The notes under the pieces were generated by a model, which saw nothing but the letters and a program-made list of their open reading frames with translations, had not been told where the DNA came from and made no database searches. From the NCBI GenBank assembly GCA_947502815.1, contig CANNBH010000001.1:682001-746000 (forward strand): a stretch of 64,000 nt of DNA, written 5' to 3'. A program made the translations under genes and the position numbers. How positions within the stretch are numbered: the stretch's first letter is position 1; each line of letters opens with the position of its first letter. The DNA comes from an uncultured Erythrobacter sp. Its GTDB lineage: Bacteria > Pseudomonadota > Alphaproteobacteria > Sphingomonadales > Sphingomonadaceae. Below are positions 62,008-64,000 of this stretch, piece after piece.

Positions 62008-64000
62008 ATGGCGAAGATTAGATTGGCGACGGATGTGGGGGGGACGTTCACCGACCTCGTATTCTATGAACTCGATTCAAAGACGGGGGCTGCGGGCCCG
62101 ATCCAAACGGAAAAAGCGCACACCACGCCGCCGGATTTTGACACCGGTGTTCTCGACGTGATCGAAAAGGCCCAAATTGACCTGTCCTCGGCCAGTTTTT
62201 TTGCCCATGGCACTACGGTTGTTATTAATGCTCTGACCGAACGAAAAGGGGTCAAGACGGGGCTCATCACAACCGCTGGCTTTCGCGACGTCTTAGAGAT
62301 TGCCCGTGGCAATCGGCCGGATTTCTTCAACCTGAGATATCAAAAGCCAACGCCATTCGTGCCGCGTTATCTGCGGCGCGAGGTGAAAGGGCGATTGACT
62401 TACAAAGGCGAGGTGATTGAGCCGCTCGACACATCGGAACTGCCTCAAATTATCGCTGATTTCAAAGCGGACGGGGTCGAGGCGATCGCTGTCTGCCTGC
62501 TGCATTCCTACGCCAATCCTGATCATGAAGATCAGGTCATTGCTGAGATTGCCAAGCTTTGGCCCGAAGTCGCCACCATCGCGTCCAATGCGATCACCCG
62601 CGAATGGCGCGAATATGAACGCAGCAACACCGCCGTTTTGAGCGCATACGTTAGCCCAATTGCGCGGGCATATCTGTCAAAGCTTGAAAGCGCGGTTTCG
62701 GACAAAGGCATGGATGGGGCGTTTTACGTCATGCAATCCAATGGCGGTATCGACACATTGGGTGCGGCCAAAAATGTTCCAATCACGATGGTCGAATCAG
62801 GTCCAGCCAGCGGCGTACTTGGCGCAGCTGCACTGGGTAAACTGATTGGTGAAAACAACATCATTGCGCTCGATATAGGCGGCACGACGGCCAAATGCTC
62901 ACTGATTGAAAATGGGCGGGTCGATGTGACCAGCCAATACATGATCGAGAAGAGCCGTTTATCTGCAGGCTATCCGATTATGACGCCGGTGGTTGATCTC
63001 GTCGAGATCGGCAATGGCGGGGGCTCCATCGCATGGGTTGATGAGCACGAAAAAATGCATGTTGGTCCGCAAAGCGCAGGGGCGTTACCTGGCCCGGTTG
63101 CCTATGGTGCAGGCGGAACCGAGCCGACGACCACGGATGCCAATCTGTATCTGGCTCGGATCAATCCAGACTATTTCGTGAATGGCGAGATTGAGGCGGA
63201 TATGCCCGCTTTGGCAGGCTCACTAGAACGCCTTGGTGCAAAGCTTGGCTTGACTGCAGTGGAGGCGGCGCGCGGCATTGTTCGTATCGCAAACCACAAT
63301 ATGCAAAATGCCTTGAAGCTGGTGTCGATCAATAGAGGCCATGATCCGCGCGATTTCACGATGATCGCCTTTGGCGGTGGCGGCGCGATGCATGCGACCG
63401 CTCTGGCGCAAGAACTTAGCATTCCTAAAGTCGTGATCCCGGCAAGCTCTGCGGTGTTCTCTGCATGGGGAATGCTGATGTCTGACCTGCGCCGCGATTA
63501 TATTCGAACCCAACCCATGCCGATTGCATCAGGGAGTGCTGCGTCGATCTCGGCTACATTTGCTGAGATGGAGGCGGAGGCGCTGGCGTCGTTCGCGGAC
63601 GAGGATATTCCCACTGACGCCATCATGTTCGAGCATTATCTCGACATGCGTTATGACGGGCAAGAGCACAGCGTGCGTATGCCGCTTAACAATGGCAAGA
63701 TCAGCAGTACAGACATCGATGATTTGGTCGCGCGGTTCCACGATGCTTACGAGCGTGAATACACCTACCGACTGGACGCGGGCACAAATATGGTCGCGCT
63801 CAGCATCGTCGCCTTTGCCAAAATCGATCGGCCACAGCTTGCCAAGATTGCCGAGGATGGTGATGCGAGCAAGGCGATCAAGAGCCGACGTAATGTCGAC
63901 TATGACCTTGCCGGAATCCACATGTCAGACATTTATGATCGTGAGCTTTTGGGCAGTGGCGCTGAGTTTAGCGGCCCCGCAATCATTGAGGAAGCCGGGA
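62008..64000 (+). CDS. Hydantoinase/oxoprolinase family protein (HyuA-like), 3' end outside window
   Basis: At least 664 residues. ASKHA-fold start RLATDVGGTFTDLVFYE (5-21), FFAHGTTVVINAL, TTAGFRDVLEIARGNRPDFFNL, SGPASGVLGAA, IALDIGGTTAKCSLIENG and FGGGGAMHATALAQEL are conserved in HyuA/5-oxoprolinase A subunits. The family hydrolyses hydantoins or 5-oxoproline or carboxylates ketones with ATP, usually with a HyuB subunit, which would lie beyond the window. ATG 62008 follows AGAAGG. Together with the divergent MDR and MFS genes it suggests a small catabolic locus. Confidence 0.92.
   Translation, partial: MAKIRLATDVGGTFTDLVFYELDSKTGAAGPIQTEKAHTTPPDFDTGVLDVIEKAQIDLSSASFFAHGTTVVINALTERKGVKTGLITTAGFRDVLEIARGNRPDFFNLRYQKPTPFVPRYLRREVKGRLTYKGEVIEPLDTSELPQIIADFKADGVEAIAVCLLHSYANPDHEDQVIAEIAKLWPEVATIASNAITREWREYERSNTAVLSAYVSPIARAYLSKLESAVSDKGMDGAFYVMQSNGGIDTLGAAKNVPITMVESGPASGVLGAAALGKLIGENNIIALDIGGTTAKCSLIENGRVDVTSQYMIEKSRLSAGYPIMTPVVDLVEIGNGGGSIAWVDEHEKMHVGPQSAGALPGPVAYGAGGTEPTTTDANLYLARINPDYFVNGEIEADMPALAGSLERLGAKLGLTAVEAARGIVRIANHNMQNALKLVSINRGHDPRDFTMIAFGGGGAMHATALAQELSIPKVVIPASSAVFSAWGMLMSDLRRDYIRTQPMPIASGSAASISATFAEMEAEALASFADEDIPTDAIMFEHYLDMRYDGQEHSVRMPLNNGKISSTDIDDLVARFHDAYEREYTYRLDAGTNMVALSIVAFAKIDRPQLAKIAEDGDASKAIKSRRNVDYDLAGIHMSDIYDRELLGSGAEFSGPAIIEEAG

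Noticed and set aside
1..64000. CRISPR array or insertion sequence
   Set aside because: No regularly spaced direct repeats with unique spacers and no DDE transposase with terminal repeats were seen.

Overview
The window looks like chromosomal DNA of an alphaproteobacterium in the Sphingomonadales, most likely near Erythrobacteraceae. This is inferred from protein style, about 60% GC coding sequence, the hisB-yciI-hisH-hisA-small membrane protein-hisF-hisE order, the ybgC-tolQRAB-pal order, and paired acyl-CoA dehydrogenases with an APH-type phosphotransferase. No database search was possible, so the taxonomy is inference.

Layout. 1-500: edge of an unidentified minus-strand gene pair beside a dense hairpin cluster. 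0.5-7.4 kb: YaiI, a lipocalin, then a run of small stress-type genes (cold-shock protein, Ala-rich helical protein, HPF/RaiA, fasciclin lipoprotein, COG3650-like lipoprotein, GFA enzyme, S41 protease lipoprotein, PEBP, SWIB). 7.5-12.8 kb: DoxX-like protein, M19 dipeptidase, dapD and a subtilisin-type protein with lipobox and apparent C-terminal barrel. 12.8-21.4 kb: lipid/alcohol catabolism block (phosphotransferase, Zn-ADH, three acyl-CoA dehydrogenases, GPH-type transporter, SDR). 21.4-27.3 kb: gmk-hypothetical-sspB facing the his operon, which ends in a HIT protein. 27.4-31.9 kb: complete Tol-Pal operon with a terminator. 31.9-41.2 kb: J-domain protein, FMN reductase, SDR, a membrane protein with an apparently non-canonical start, a PLP enzyme, an SLC13 transporter and two tandem DUF547 proteins. 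41.2-51.5 kb: infC (ATA start), pdeM, hemF, hybrid histidine kinase, RSH (p)ppGpp enzyme, VOC protein, chemoreceptor, DUF1905 and cyclophilin.

A tRNA-Ser(GGA) at 51.56 kb is followed by an accessory island (about 51.65-59.4 kb). It has a large serine recombinase coupled to DUF2924 and DUF3489 genes, a ParB-like/DNA methyltransferase fusion coupled to two DUF5681 proteins, and a convergent pair of unassigned genes, one with a USP-like start and one with a HEPN-style RxxxxH motif. Between tRNA and recombinase lies a 220-bp cluster of ten AACAGG-core repeats. 59.4-64.0 kb returns to metabolism: MFS transporter, zinc-less MDR oxidoreductase and a divergent hydantoinase/oxoprolinase-type gene cut by the window end.

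The strongest candidates for new biology are the AACAGG array with its recombinase cassette, the methyltransferase/HEPN-like island cargo, two genes whose best starts are ATA and ATC, and the hairpin-laden gene pair at the left edge. Several short exact tandem duplications (11-15 bp) recur in spacers outside the island.
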